A stretch of DNA of 13,007 bases from Bacteroidota bacterium (GCA_023399675.1 JAEWOM010000178.1:1-13007), one strand, 5' to 3'. Shown: positions 1 to 7,140, numbered from the stretch's first letter. Program-made: numbers and translations. The notes: generated by a model not told the origin, from the sequence alone.

Positions 1-45
1 GATGGACAGCTTCTGCTCTTTTGTGAATGTTCTTTTTGCGTTCAT
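1..45 (-). CDS. IS3-family transposase OrfA-like, N-terminal fragment
   Basis: On the minus strand an ATG at 45-43 opens a frame that runs off the window edge, giving MNAKRTFTKEQKLSI. The pattern R-x-F-T-K-E-Q-K-L-x-I matches the start of the helix-turn-helix OrfA proteins of IS3-type elements (HTH_Tnp_1 class), which bind the element's ends. Only 15 residues are visible, so the family call rests on this short motif. A TAnnTTTG-type box (TAATTTTG, minus strand 58-51) sits only 5 nt before the ATG and could drive an almost leaderless transcript. The plus-strand frame over the same bases (2-115) is probably a shadow. Confidence 0.5.
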   Translation of the reverse strand, partial: MNAKRTFTKEQKLSI

Positions 46-168
46 AGTGACAAAATTATTACAGATTTATGAGTATAACTTTGTCCGATGGTTTAGGCGG
101 CTGAAACAGCAGTAAAAAATCAAGAAATAATTCTACTTTTGAAGTGTACTGAAAATGGGGAGCTTACA
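1..168 (-). mobile_element. Partial IS3-like insertion sequence, left end
   Basis: The window opens inside what looks like an insertion sequence whose transposase reads leftward, out of the window. The element's upstream end must therefore lie to the right of base 45. A plausible terminus is the GC-richer block at about 145-168: on the minus strand it begins TGTAAGCTCCCC and continues TTTTCAGTACACTT, which has the 5'-TG start and C-rich outer part common in IS3-type inverted repeats. The other end is outside the window, so neither the matching repeat nor a target duplication can be checked. The boundary at 168 is a guess; the presence of an IS rests on the transposase N-terminus. Confidence 0.4.
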
Positions 169-209
169 ACAACAACAGCATATTTACTGGGCAATTATCA
201 CTAAGATCA

Positions 210-600
210 ATGAACAAATTTCAGCTTAAAATCACGGTTTCCATCTTCCTTTTTGTAGCAGCTGTCATTGGTTTTCTCATAAAACTACCGGTTCCGATCA
301 GGAAAATTGATTTAGAACTACATGCGCTGTTCTTCTTTGCAGCCGCTGCATTTCTGAATCTGCTGTTTTGAGATAAAGAACATTAAAACTCATCTGTTCG
401 TGTTTGCAGGTTTGTTCTTCTTCGGGGCTTTAATAGAAATTGCACAGGAAGCTTCCAACCACCTGGTGAAACGAAGAATTCATGGAAATTTTGACCCGAT
501 CGACTTAAAATATGATTTCTATGGTCTGTCAGCATTTTCTTTCATTTGGTTTTTGTTTTATGCTTGGAGAACATACTTCAAAAACAATAGCAACCATTAA
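210..600 (+). pseudogene. VanZ-like family membrane protein, frameshifted
   Basis: An ATG at 210 opens a 53-residue frame (MNKFQLKITV..., one membrane helix, then D-L-E-L-H-A-L-F-F-F) that stops at TGA 369-371. The reading continues without a gap in the next frame from CTG-TTT-GAG, through IKNIKTHLFVFAGLFFFGALIEIAQ to the stop at 598-600. Removing one T from the TTTT run at 366-369 joins the halves into about 129 residues, a normal size for VanZ-like proteins. The joined product has the family's HxxFF element, an E-x-x-Q pair (IEIAQEASN), a basic stretch (KRR) and a D-x-x-x-D-x-x-G-L segment before the last helix. The function of VanZ-like proteins outside glycopeptide resistance operons is largely unknown; this does not indicate resistance. 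The break could be real or a homopolymer sequencing error. The gene lies about 40 nt from the proposed IS end. Confidence 0.75.
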
Positions 601-643
601 AGAACTGTTTTCTTCACTTGTATTTATCGATTAACCCACGAAT

Positions 644-696
644 GCAGAAAAATGGGAAACCCGCCCGGGTGATACAGGTTTTACACCTTTTTCTGC
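644..696. repeat. 53-nt inverted repeat with 9-bp perfect arms
   Basis: Arms GCAGAAAAA (644-652) and TTTTTCTGC (688-696) are perfectly complementary around a 35-nt centre. The centre can form further short pairings: ACCC with GGGT at 659-670, and GGTG with CACC at 668-687. It lies between the convergent VanZ-like gene and the minus-strand gene at 866. Because each strand carries an A-run before and a T-run after the centre, it could act as a weak two-way terminator. It could also be the core of a small structured RNA or a short mobile repeat. The rest of 601-865 holds nothing I can assign, apart from a short minus-strand frame at 727-864. Confidence 0.4.
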
Positions 697-726
697 CTAG
701 GAAGATGAAACAAATTTGGATGCATG

Positions 727-864
727 TTAAATATCTGATTTATAATGTAATAAATCGTACAGTGGCTGCCGAAGCCGGAGATTTTTGGCGTAAATGTTCA
801 AGTGTAAATAATCTATCCCAGGTGTGATTTGGTAACACTTCAGATCATCATATGGCAATAACAT
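727..864 (-). CDS. Possible 45-residue ORF, unknown
   Basis: An ATG at 864-862 follows the stop codon of the minus-strand membrane protein gene (868-866) after a single base. It opens a 45-residue frame, MLLPYDDLKCYQITPGIDYL..., ending KSDI at the TAA 729-727. The placement suggests translational coupling and the composition is protein-like (mixed polar residues, no low-complexity runs). No family is recognised. It is too short to separate from chance; a competing plus-strand frame covers the same bases. It could also be a fragment of a decayed gene. Confidence 0.2.
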   Translation of the reverse strand: MLLPYDDLKCYQITPGIDYLHLNIYAKNLRLRQPLYDLLHYKSDI

Positions 865-865
865 T

Positions 866-1381
866 TTAGCGCTTTTTTTTCCTGTAGCTATCAAGTTTCG
901 AATTTAATTTCCACAGTGCTTCTTTAGTTTTACTTTCGGTTAGGTGTAACGGTAAAACCCAAATTGTGCCATCATCAATTAGCATTTCAATCTGATTGTA
1001 AGGATTAACTTTGATATTTATAACATTATAGAACATTTTCGTATTATATTCAGGTGTGAAATATATAGCCATTATTCTATCCCAGATTGCACTTCTCGAG
1101 GCAAATGTCTGATTTGGAATTCTTAAGTATTCAAACTGCGTATCGTGTATTTTGAGATAATTGATTTCATTAAAATTTTTTAAAACTTTAATTAAAAAAA
1201 ATAAGACTAATCCTGCAAAAATGAGTTCAATAGAAAACAATAGAAAATACTCCAATTTTTCATCAATTAAGAATTCTCTTAAAACGTAAATTCCAGCAAA
1301 ACTCATTGCCATGAATATGAAAGTAAATGTAATTATTAACAAAATTTTCCTGTAGTTTTCAAATGATACAATTTCCATCAT
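866..1381 (-). CDS. Two-helix inner-membrane protein of unknown function
   Basis: This 171-residue protein begins Met-Met (1381/1378; either codon could be the start). It has two strong membrane helices at about residues 12-34 and 43-67, with a short charged link (REFLIDEKLE) between them. A soluble C-terminal domain of about 100 residues ends in a very basic tail (YRKKKR). The soluble part looks mainly beta-stranded (KIHDTQFEYLRIP, NVINIKVNPYNQIEMLIDDG, TIWVLPLHL) and closes with a helix (TKEALWKLNSKLD). This layout resembles small membrane-anchored PH-like bacterial proteins, but I cannot assign a family. There is no signal peptide or catalytic motif. It lies on the same strand as the exported protein upstream, separated by about 100 nt containing a terminator-like hairpin, so it is probably transcribed on its own. 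Its last codons use a long A-run on the coding strand. Confidence 0.8.
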   Translation of the reverse strand: MMEIVSFENYRKILLIITFTFIFMAMSFAGIYVLREFLIDEKLEYFLLFSIELIFAGLVLFFLIKVLKNFNEINYLKIHDTQFEYLRIPNQTFASRSAIWDRIMAIYFTPEYNTKMFYNVINIKVNPYNQIEMLIDDGTIWVLPLHLTESKTKEALWKLNSKLDSYRKKKR

Positions 1382-1446
1382 ATTTAGTCCTGCTAAGTAT
1401 TGTTTTAGTATTTTTATAGAATTGTTGGAGTTTTATCTAATCGTAC

Positions 1447-1470
1447 AAAAAATGAATGGTTTCATTTTTT
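1447..1470 (-). terminator. Probable intrinsic terminator of the exported-protein gene
   Basis: Perfect 10-bp arms AAAAAATGAA (1447-1456) and TTCATTTTTT (1461-1470) enclose a 4-nt loop. The hairpin lies 14 bases beyond the stop codon of the minus-strand gene ending at 1484. Read on the minus strand it ends in a run of six T. The stem is poor in GC, so termination may be weak. Confidence 0.5.
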
Positions 1471-1483
1471 ATTTGCCATTTCC

Positions 1484-2596
1484 TTACTCCTCTTTGCCTT
1501 GTGGTGGTAGCAGTGGCGGTGGAGGAACCATTTGCTGCTTTCTTTCCTCATCATCACCTCGCAGATTTCCTTCTTCCAGTTGGCTTTTGGTGAGGTATTC
1601 GTAACATTTTTCATCATTACAAACGCTGAAAAACAATGGTTTTTTCAATTTGCTTGCTGCAGGAATTTGCTGTATGACACTTTTAGCGGGAAGAATTTCT
1701 TTGTAATGACGCAACTCTCGGTCGTATTTATTTGTGAGTTCATCAGGATTTCCGTTGAAAATCAATACGTTTTTAGTTTGGTCGGATTTGTAATTTTTAA
1801 GGTTGATGAATTCTGTCGTTTCTAAATAAATATCCGGCGCTCCGTCAATATAATTTTCCACCAATTTTTCGTCTTCGTTTACATACAGTTCGCTTCTTTT
1901 CTCGAGCTGGTCCATTTCTGCAAACTTCATAAAAGAATCATAGCCGGAATATTTGGAATGCCTCTCTGATTCTGCAAAGTCGTCATATGCAGAGGTGTGA
2001 ATTATTAATCCATCTTTCCCTTTGGTGATTGCTGCTTCAAAATCGCGGTAGTATCTCTTCATAGGATTGTGAATCACGATAAAATCGTTGTTTCCTTCAA
2101 GCATGAATTGCTGCATGTTGATTCCGTCTTCATAAGGTTCAAACTCCTGATCATTCATCAGCGTAAAATTCGTATCATTTTTCCTTTTAGGGAATTCTTT
2201 GAACAGATAAGAGTTTACACAATTTTTATCTTCATTCAGCACAGGAACAGTTTCACCATTTCCTAACTGAAAATAATTATCATCTTCATCAAAATTAACG
2301 AAACGGAAACGAACTTTGTCCTGTAAAGAAGGCTCGGATCTGCCAAAAGCCGTAAATGCCGGAAATTTATCGGGCTTAAACTGCAGGTGAGAATCCGTCC
2401 CGGAATAGCTTCCAAAAACCAGGGTCGCGTAACCGAAAAGCAAAAACCGTTGATTGTCCATTATCACAATTCCGCCGCCATTCCCCTCAAAAACATGCTT
2501 GATCTTCGGTATATTTTCCTGCGATGCAGCCAATCCACTGAAAATGATCATCATGAGCATGAATAATCCCGGAACAAATTTTCGCATTCTTACCAT
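1484..2596 (-). CDS. Exported protein of unknown function with proline-rich tail
   Basis: The frame is open further upstream, but the likely start is the ATG at 2596 (MVRMRKF) or at 2587 (MRKF). Either puts a classic signal peptide at the N-terminus: a basic start, the hydrophobic core VPGLFMLMMIIFSGLAA, then SQEN as a likely cleavage area. The mature part of about 345 residues has no membrane segment. It begins beta-rich and contains G-N-G-G-G-I-V-I-M-D-N-Q, many acidic and aromatic residues, and cysteines in DKNC and a CxxxxC pair (SVCNDEKCYEYL) near the end. It finishes with VPPPPLLPPQG and acidic residues. No lipobox is present, so a periplasmic or secreted location is inferred. I do not recognise the family and see no enzyme motif. 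It diverges from the DKNYY lipoprotein gene, with about 195-240 nt between them and no clear -7 box. Confidence 0.82.
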   Translation of the reverse strand: MVRMRKFVPGLFMLMMIIFSGLAASQENIPKIKHVFEGNGGGIVIMDNQRFLLFGYATLVFGSYSGTDSHLQFKPDKFPAFTAFGRSEPSLQDKVRFRFVNFDEDDNYFQLGNGETVPVLNEDKNCVNSYLFKEFPKRKNDTNFTLMNDQEFEPYEDGINMQQFMLEGNNDFIVIHNPMKRYYRDFEAAITKGKDGLIIHTSAYDDFAESERHSKYSGYDSFMKFAEMDQLEKRSELYVNEDEKLVENYIDGAPDIYLETTEFINLKNYKSDQTKNVLIFNGNPDELTNKYDRELRHYKEILPAKSVIQQIPAASKLKKPLFFSVCNDEKCYEYLTKSQLEEGNLRGDDEERKQQMVPPPPLLPPQGKEE

Positions 2597-2790
2597 ACTT
2601 TTACTTTGTATAAATATACCATGAAAAAAAATCATTGATTCAGATTTTTATTTCAATTCCCAACGAATTTCACCGGCGTAGCATCAAAAACATTTTACTT
2701 GGGGTTTAAATTTTTAATTTTAAAACTGAAAGCAGACAGCAATTAAAGTCATTTATCTTCTAAAACAAATTTTCCAGGTAATGGGATGAA

Positions 2791-4290
2791 TTGGACAGAA
2801 GAATTTGCGTAGTTGAGTCAAAATTGGAAATTTATGAAATTACCTTGTTGCTGTTTTTGTTGATCAGTTGCAGCGGAAAGACACAAAGTGAGAAGAAAAA
2901 CTCATCGATTCAATTGGGTGATTTCAGAATTACACCGTCTCAAATACTTATTGAAAGGATGGAAATGGTAGGCGGTGTAAATTGGGACGGCTTTCGGTTT
3001 GTGAAAGACTCAATAATCAATTATGATTCTACTGTACTGGTAATCATTGACAATGAAGTCTATTTTAAGGAATATCTGCCTAAAGAAATGGATATTTCTG
3101 CACTCAGAATTGTAAAGGATTTTAATGATGCGTATTTATCCGACGGAAAATCGATTTTCCATTACAACACGGGTCTCAACGATTTGTTCAAAAGGATTGA
3201 TATTTCCGGGATGAAAGAAGTAACTGATTTTGTTTTTCAAAAGCCTTCCGGAAAGCTTTTCTTTCTGAAACCTTATGCGTTTGAATTGGTGGAACTAGAT
3301 TTGAAAAATTTGGATCTTCCCACTTTAAAACACATTTCCGGACAGTATTTTTACGATAAAAACGGACTGTATTTCTTCGGCGGTCACGACGGTTTGGATG
3401 GGAAATACATTGAAAAATCTGAAATGATTATGCCTTCAAATGGCAAAAATATCGTAGCTAAAATTAACAGACAATATTTCGTTTATGATGGTGCTGTTTT
3501 CGCGCTTACCCGTGCTGAACGGATTGAGAGGCTTAAAATCAATCCAGATAAAATGATTGAAATTGGTCCAATCGAAATCGCTAATTATCTGTTGACTGAT
3601 GGCGAGAATTCCTATTTTTCAAGTTCAGGTTACGATGATTTCAGCAGTAATTCTGCAATTGATTTCAGCAAGTATTTTAAAACCCCCATAAATATTCAGA
3701 AATGGTATAGTGCGAATTCAAAGTACATACAATCAGAAAAAAATCCTTCAGAAGTGGAGCTTGTCACTTTTCAAAGAGAATCCTTCTACCAAAATCCACC
3801 TACAAGTTTTATTGCCATGGTGAACGGTGAAAATTATATTTTTTATCCGGAAGACAGTGAAATAGCACCTGTGAAAATTTCAAAACTCACTACTTATAAT
3901 AATAAAACCAAAGCATTGGAAACACTGGATCCATCGCAGTTTAAACAATTCGGAAACGGAGAAATCACGGTTTACAAAAATACAGCCTATTATGGTGAAG
4001 TAGAACTTTATACCGAAGGTTGGGATTTGAGAAATTTACGTGAAATTGAGCATTCATATTTTATAACCGACGGTAAAATGATTCTTGATTTAAGTAATGT
4101 CGGCGGTCACAGTATTAAAAAAATTAACGGTAAGGAACTCGCTGATTTGTCTGAAAGAGTATTTGCGGATTCTTACTCTGAGAAAATAAAAGTGATAGGC
4201 AAAGAGATTCTCACCGACGGAACTTATATTTTCACTAAACAACAGAAGATAAAAATCAGCGATTTGAAATTAAAAGTAAAAATTCTCTAG
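2791..4290 (+). CDS. DKNYY-like repeat lipoprotein, start region probably frameshifted
   Basis: The open frame can begin at the TTG at 2791, but the first 14-16 residues (MDRRICVVESKLEIYE) look like untranslated leader. An ATG at 2834 followed by AAA lies one frame away. One extra A in that AAA run would give MKITLLLFLLISC, an ideal Bacteroidota lipoprotein signal with the lipidated Cys in LISC|SGK, and a protein of about 485 residues. The remainder contains repeated units of the form Y/F-x-x-D-G/K-x-x-x-F/Y: YLSDGKSIF, YFYDKNGLYF, YFVYDGAVF, YLLTDGENSYF, YFITDGKMI and ILTDGTYIF, spread from residue 114 to 481. These resemble the DKNYY family, whose biochemical role is not known. An outer-membrane or periplasmic lipoprotein is inferred. 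It ends 6 nt before the DUF6688 gene, so the two are probably co-transcribed and functionally linked. Confidence 0.85.
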   Translation: MDRRICVVESKLEIYEITLLLFLLISCSGKTQSEKKNSSIQLGDFRITPSQILIERMEMVGGVNWDGFRFVKDSIINYDSTVLVIIDNEVYFKEYLPKEMDISALRIVKDFNDAYLSDGKSIFHYNTGLNDLFKRIDISGMKEVTDFVFQKPSGKLFFLKPYAFELVELDLKNLDLPTLKHISGQYFYDKNGLYFFGGHDGLDGKYIEKSEMIMPSNGKNIVAKINRQYFVYDGAVFALTRAERIERLKINPDKMIEIGPIEIANYLLTDGENSYFSSSGYDDFSSNSAIDFSKYFKTPINIQKWYSANSKYIQSEKNPSEVELVTFQRESFYQNPPTSFIAMVNGENYIFYPEDSEIAPVKISKLTTYNNKTKALETLDPSQFKQFGNGEITVYKNTAYYGEVELYTEGWDLRNLREIEHSYFITDGKMILDLSNVGGHSIKKINGKELADLSERVFADSYSEKIKVIGKEILTDGTYIFTKQQKIKISDLKLKVKIL

Positions 4291-4296
4291 AAGAAT

Positions 4297-5388
4297 ATGG
4301 CACTAGTAACCATTGGCATACTGGCAATAATCGTCGGTTTTTTTCTGATTGCCCGAAAACGTTTCATAGACGGTAAAAATACCCTTGCAGAAATTATAAC
4401 TTTTGGGCTAACTGTACTTTCCTTTCTGGCTTTCCTGGTTTTTCTCAGTTTTCACGGAGGTGATTTTGGTACAGCCATCGATTCGGTGGAAAGTTGCTAT
4501 TCGCCTTTCGGCTTTGATCATTTACCGACCTTCCTGTGGTATGCTTTGCTTTTTCTGATCGCTGTTTTTCTTACCGGAAGAAAACTCGAACGGCTTTCAC
4601 CGGTGCTCAGGAGTCTGGCACTCGCTGTATTAACTGCCGGAACTGCGTTGTTTTTAGCTTTAGCCATTCATGTTTTATTTCATCAAACGGAAGATTGGGA
4701 TATCTATAGGGGCAATGACGGAACACTTGGTCTGATTTGGTTTCCGCTGATGATGGTTTATTTCGGAATACGTTCAATTTATAAGATTGTAAAAGCCGAA
4801 ACAGAAATTTCAATGGCAAGAACTTATCAAAATCCATTGCTGGATAAGCTGAACAGTTTTCTGTCGACAAAAGACAGACTGCCAATCGGACTGGTGATAA
4901 TGCTATTCCCGTTTATTATTTTCTCTACATTCATTTTGATTCTTTTCGGACAGCAATATGATTCGGTGATTGAAGTATTTACGGAAACCTATCTCTGGAC
5001 ATTCTCACAGCATGTTCCTCCGCCGCCCCTGGATCATCAGGGTCATTATCTCTGCACGGTTGCCGCGCATGGCTCTCCGAAAACAGTAAAACCGAAATAC
5101 ATTGGTGTCCGCGGAGGCAGGAAAATTATCGTGAACCGTCAACTGCAGATAGCCAATGCTTTTGAGGAAATTATTGAACAGAATTTTCCGCGAATTCATG
5201 TTTTTGTTCGGAAAAATTATGACCGGTACGGCTATAATCTGTCAAAAAAAATCACTACCAAATGCAGAAGTAATATTGTATATCTGCTGATGAAACCTCT
5301 TGAATTCTTCTTTCTGCTTTTCATCTATACATTCGACACGAAGCCGGAGGTGCGGATTCATCGCCAATACCTGAGAAAGGAGAATTAA
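4297..5388 (+). CDS. DUF6688 family polytopic membrane protein
   Basis: This 363-residue protein has six hydrophobic helices at about residues 2-20, 29-53, 76-93, 105-128, 144-164 and 196-218. A conserved cytoplasmic or periplasmic domain follows, then a last hydrophobic stretch at 332-346 (MKPLEFFFLLFIYTF). The domain carries the DUF6688 signature as I remember it: PPPPLDHQGHYLCTVAAHG at 241-259, VKP with G-x-R-G-G at 264-274, VNRQLQIANAFE at 279-290, YDRYGYNLSKKI at 308-319 and MKPLE at 332-336. The conserved Cys, His and Asp (C253, H247, H258, D246) suggest metal or substrate binding, but no reaction is established for the family. The ATG follows the lipoprotein stop by 6 nt with an AAGAA stretch between, consistent with coupling. 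Length appears complete. Confidence 0.88.
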   Translation: MALVTIGILAIIVGFFLIARKRFIDGKNTLAEIITFGLTVLSFLAFLVFLSFHGGDFGTAIDSVESCYSPFGFDHLPTFLWYALLFLIAVFLTGRKLERLSPVLRSLALAVLTAGTALFLALAIHVLFHQTEDWDIYRGNDGTLGLIWFPLMMVYFGIRSIYKIVKAETEISMARTYQNPLLDKLNSFLSTKDRLPIGLVIMLFPFIIFSTFILILFGQQYDSVIEVFTETYLWTFSQHVPPPPLDHQGHYLCTVAAHGSPKTVKPKYIGVRGGRKIIVNRQLQIANAFEEIIEQNFPRIHVFVRKNYDRYGYNLSKKITTKCRSNIVYLLMKPLEFFFLLFIYTFDTKPEVRIHRQYLRKEN

Positions 5389-5397
5389 AAGAAAATC

Positions 5398-5418
5398 AGA
5401 CAGGATGATTGACTGTCT
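5398..5418 (+). terminator. Weak terminator-like hairpin after the DUF6688 gene
   Basis: Arms AGACAG (5398-5403) and CTGTCT (5413-5418) enclose a 9-nt loop. The sequence after it is T-rich but interrupted (TGTTTGTTGC). It lies 9 nt past the stop codon. The stem is short, so this is a tentative call. Confidence 0.25.
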
Positions 5419-5460
5419 TGTTTGTTGCTGTTATGAGTAAATTTAAATGATAAAACGGCG

Positions 5461-5468
5461 TAAATTTG
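5461..5468 (+). promoter_or_regulatory. Candidate Bacteroidota -7 box before the acetyltransferase gene
   Basis: TAAATTTG matches the TAnnTTTG consensus. It lies 55 nt before the acetyltransferase start codon, with no clear -33 TTTG at the expected distance. A second near-match, TAAATTTA at 5438-5445, also occurs. In AT-rich DNA such a match can arise by chance. Confidence 0.35.
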
Positions 5469-5523
5469 AAGTGGATTGTCCATCTTATTTAAAATCAAGT
5501 AATGTTAAACCAATTATCGAAAT

Positions 5524-6036
5524 ATGCAGGTTGATTTCCGTAAAGCCAATCCCGAAGAAGCAGATGAAATCTGGAAAATTCTTCAGCAGTCCATCGAAAG
5601 AAGAAAACTTGACGGATCGCAGCAGTGGCAGGATGGATATCCCAATTTGAACAGTGTGAAAAGCGACATCGAAAGAGACGCAGGATTTGTTCTCACTGAA
5701 AAGAATAAAATTGCTTCATACGCTGCTGTAATTCTAAACGACGAACCTGCATATGAAAACATTGAAGGTCAATGGTTTTCTGACGGAGATTTTTTTGTCG
5801 TGCATCGCGTTGCAGTTTCAGATGAATTTGCCGGAAAAGGCTATGCAACGGAAATAATGAAAAACATTGAAAGTTTTGCTTTGGCGAATGGCATCAACAG
5901 CATCAAGGTAGATACCAATTTTGATAATCCGGCGATGTTGAGAATTTTCGAAAAACTGGGGTATATTTACTGCGGAGAAGTCTTCTTTCGGGGATCAGCA
6001 CGGATGGCATTCGAGAAAATTCTCTCAGAAAGATAA
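5524..6036 (+). CDS. GNAT family N-acetyltransferase
   Basis: This 170-residue protein has the size and layout of a single GNAT domain, which moves an acetyl group from acetyl-CoA to an amine. The N-terminal strand and helix (QVDFRKANPEEADEIWKIL) are followed by SQQWQDGYPN at about 32-41, a feature of one acetyltransferase subgroup with small-molecule or protein N-terminal substrates not defined here. The acetyl-CoA motif A is clear: HRVAVSDEFAGKGYATEIM at 94-112, with the pyrophosphate-binding loop FAGKGYA. Motif B follows as VDTNFDNPAMLRIFEKLGY at 129-147. Cytosolic. The ATG at 5524 begins a typical GNAT first strand, so the start is secure. It is followed after 42 nt by the alcohol dehydrogenase gene in the same direction, possibly one transcript. 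The substrate is unknown. Confidence 0.92.
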   Translation: MQVDFRKANPEEADEIWKILQQSIERRKLDGSQQWQDGYPNLNSVKSDIERDAGFVLTEKNKIASYAAVILNDEPAYENIEGQWFSDGDFFVVHRVAVSDEFAGKGYATEIMKNIESFALANGINSIKVDTNFDNPAMLRIFEKLGYIYCGEVFFRGSARMAFEKILSER

Positions 6037-6078
6037 ATGTAGAACGAATTATTAACTAAATCAACAACAGCAGAAGAC

Positions 6079-7140
6079 ATGATCAACACTTTTCAGGTGA
6101 AAGCCTTCGGAACAGAAGCGCCGACTGCAGATCTGCAGCAAATGACAATTCAAAGACGTGAAATTCTTCCCAATGATGTCGAAATAGACATCCTTTATTG
6201 CGGCGTTTGTCACAGCGATCTTCATACGGCAAGAAATGACTGGGGCGGAACCAAATATCCGGCAGTTCCGGGACATGAAATCGTCGGAATAGCCAGGAAC
6301 GTCGGAAGCGCAGTAACGAAAGTAAAAATCGGCGACAAAGTTGCGGTTGGTTGTTTGGTCGACAGCTGCAGATCGTGTTCCAGTTGCGTACAGGACCTGG
6401 AGCAGTACTGTCTGAACGGCATGGTCGGAACGTATAACGGTCGCGACGAAAATTTAGGAGGACATACCTTCGGCGGTTATTCGGAGAGGGTAGTGGTCGA
6501 TGAAAATTATGTGTTAAAAGTTCCCGACAATCTGGATCTCGCAGCAGTGGCACCCGTCCTTTGCGCCGGAGTTACCACCTGGTCTCCTTTGGTTCACTGG
6601 AAAGCAGGTCCAAATTCAAAAGTTGCCGTAATTGGCTTGGGAGGTCTCGGACATATGGCCGTGAAACTGGCAAAAGGATTGGGCGCACACGTATCTCTGT
6701 TCTCCCGCTCACCGCAGAAAATACAAGATGCCCTCGATCTCGGTTGTGATGAAGTCATTCTGTCCACTGATGAAGGACAGATGAAAACGGTAAAAGGAAA
6801 ATTTGATCTGATTATCGACACGGTTCCGTATGATCACGACCTGAATCCGTACATGCGTACCCTCGCGGTAGATGGTACTTTGGTAATTGTAGGATACATC
6901 GGTGCGATGGAAGGAATTCTAGCCACTCCACCCATGATTGGTGGTAGACGGTCTATAGCAGGTTCAGTTATTGGAGGAATTAAAGAAACACAGGAATTAT
7001 TGGATTTCTGCGGTCAACATAATATTGTTGCCGATATTGAACTGATCAGGATGCAGGATATTAACGAAGCTTACGAGCGCATGCTTCGCAGCGATGTGAA
7101 GTACCGTTTTGTTATCGATATGGCCAGTCTGAAGGTCTAA
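6079..7140 (+). CDS. Zinc-dependent NADP(H) alcohol dehydrogenase, YahK/CAD type
   Basis: A 353-residue member of the medium-chain dehydrogenase/reductase superfamily that interconverts alcohols and aldehydes. Catalytic zinc ligands are visible as C44 in GVCHSD, H66-E67 in GHE and C162 in LCAG. The structural zinc site is C97, C100, C103 and C111. The Rossmann loop is GLGGLG at 186-191. The strand that follows ends SRS (209-211) with K214, the basic pattern of NADP(H)-preferring members. Overall sequence and length fit the cinnamyl-alcohol-dehydrogenase group (E. coli YahK, many bacterial aldehyde reductases). The residues before the first zinc ligand are consistent with the ATG at 6079. Cytosolic; the natural substrate is probably a range of aldehydes, which is inference from the family. 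No frame defects. Confidence 0.94.
   Translation: MINTFQVKAFGTEAPTADLQQMTIQRREILPNDVEIDILYCGVCHSDLHTARNDWGGTKYPAVPGHEIVGIARNVGSAVTKVKIGDKVAVGCLVDSCRSCSSCVQDLEQYCLNGMVGTYNGRDENLGGHTFGGYSERVVVDENYVLKVPDNLDLAAVAPVLCAGVTTWSPLVHWKAGPNSKVAVIGLGGLGHMAVKLAKGLGAHVSLFSRSPQKIQDALDLGCDEVILSTDEGQMKTVKGKFDLIIDTVPYDHDLNPYMRTLAVDGTLVIVGYIGAMEGILATPPMIGGRRSIAGSVIGGIKETQELLDFCGQHNIVADIELIRMQDINEAYERMLRSDVKYRFVIDMASLKV

Noticed and set aside
2..115. Plus-strand frame ending in RWFRRLKQQ at the left edge
   Set aside because: The opposite strand carries a recognisable transposase N-terminus, so this frame is probably a shadow inside the insertion sequence.
210..600. VanZ-like gene as a glycopeptide-resistance determinant
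   Set aside because: No other van genes are present, VanZ-like proteins are widespread with unrelated roles, and the frame is broken.
618..827. Plus-strand frame of 69 codons after the VanZ-like gene
   Set aside because: It starts with TTG, runs through the inverted repeat at 644-696 and has no recognisable motif. A minus-strand frame over the same bases is better placed.
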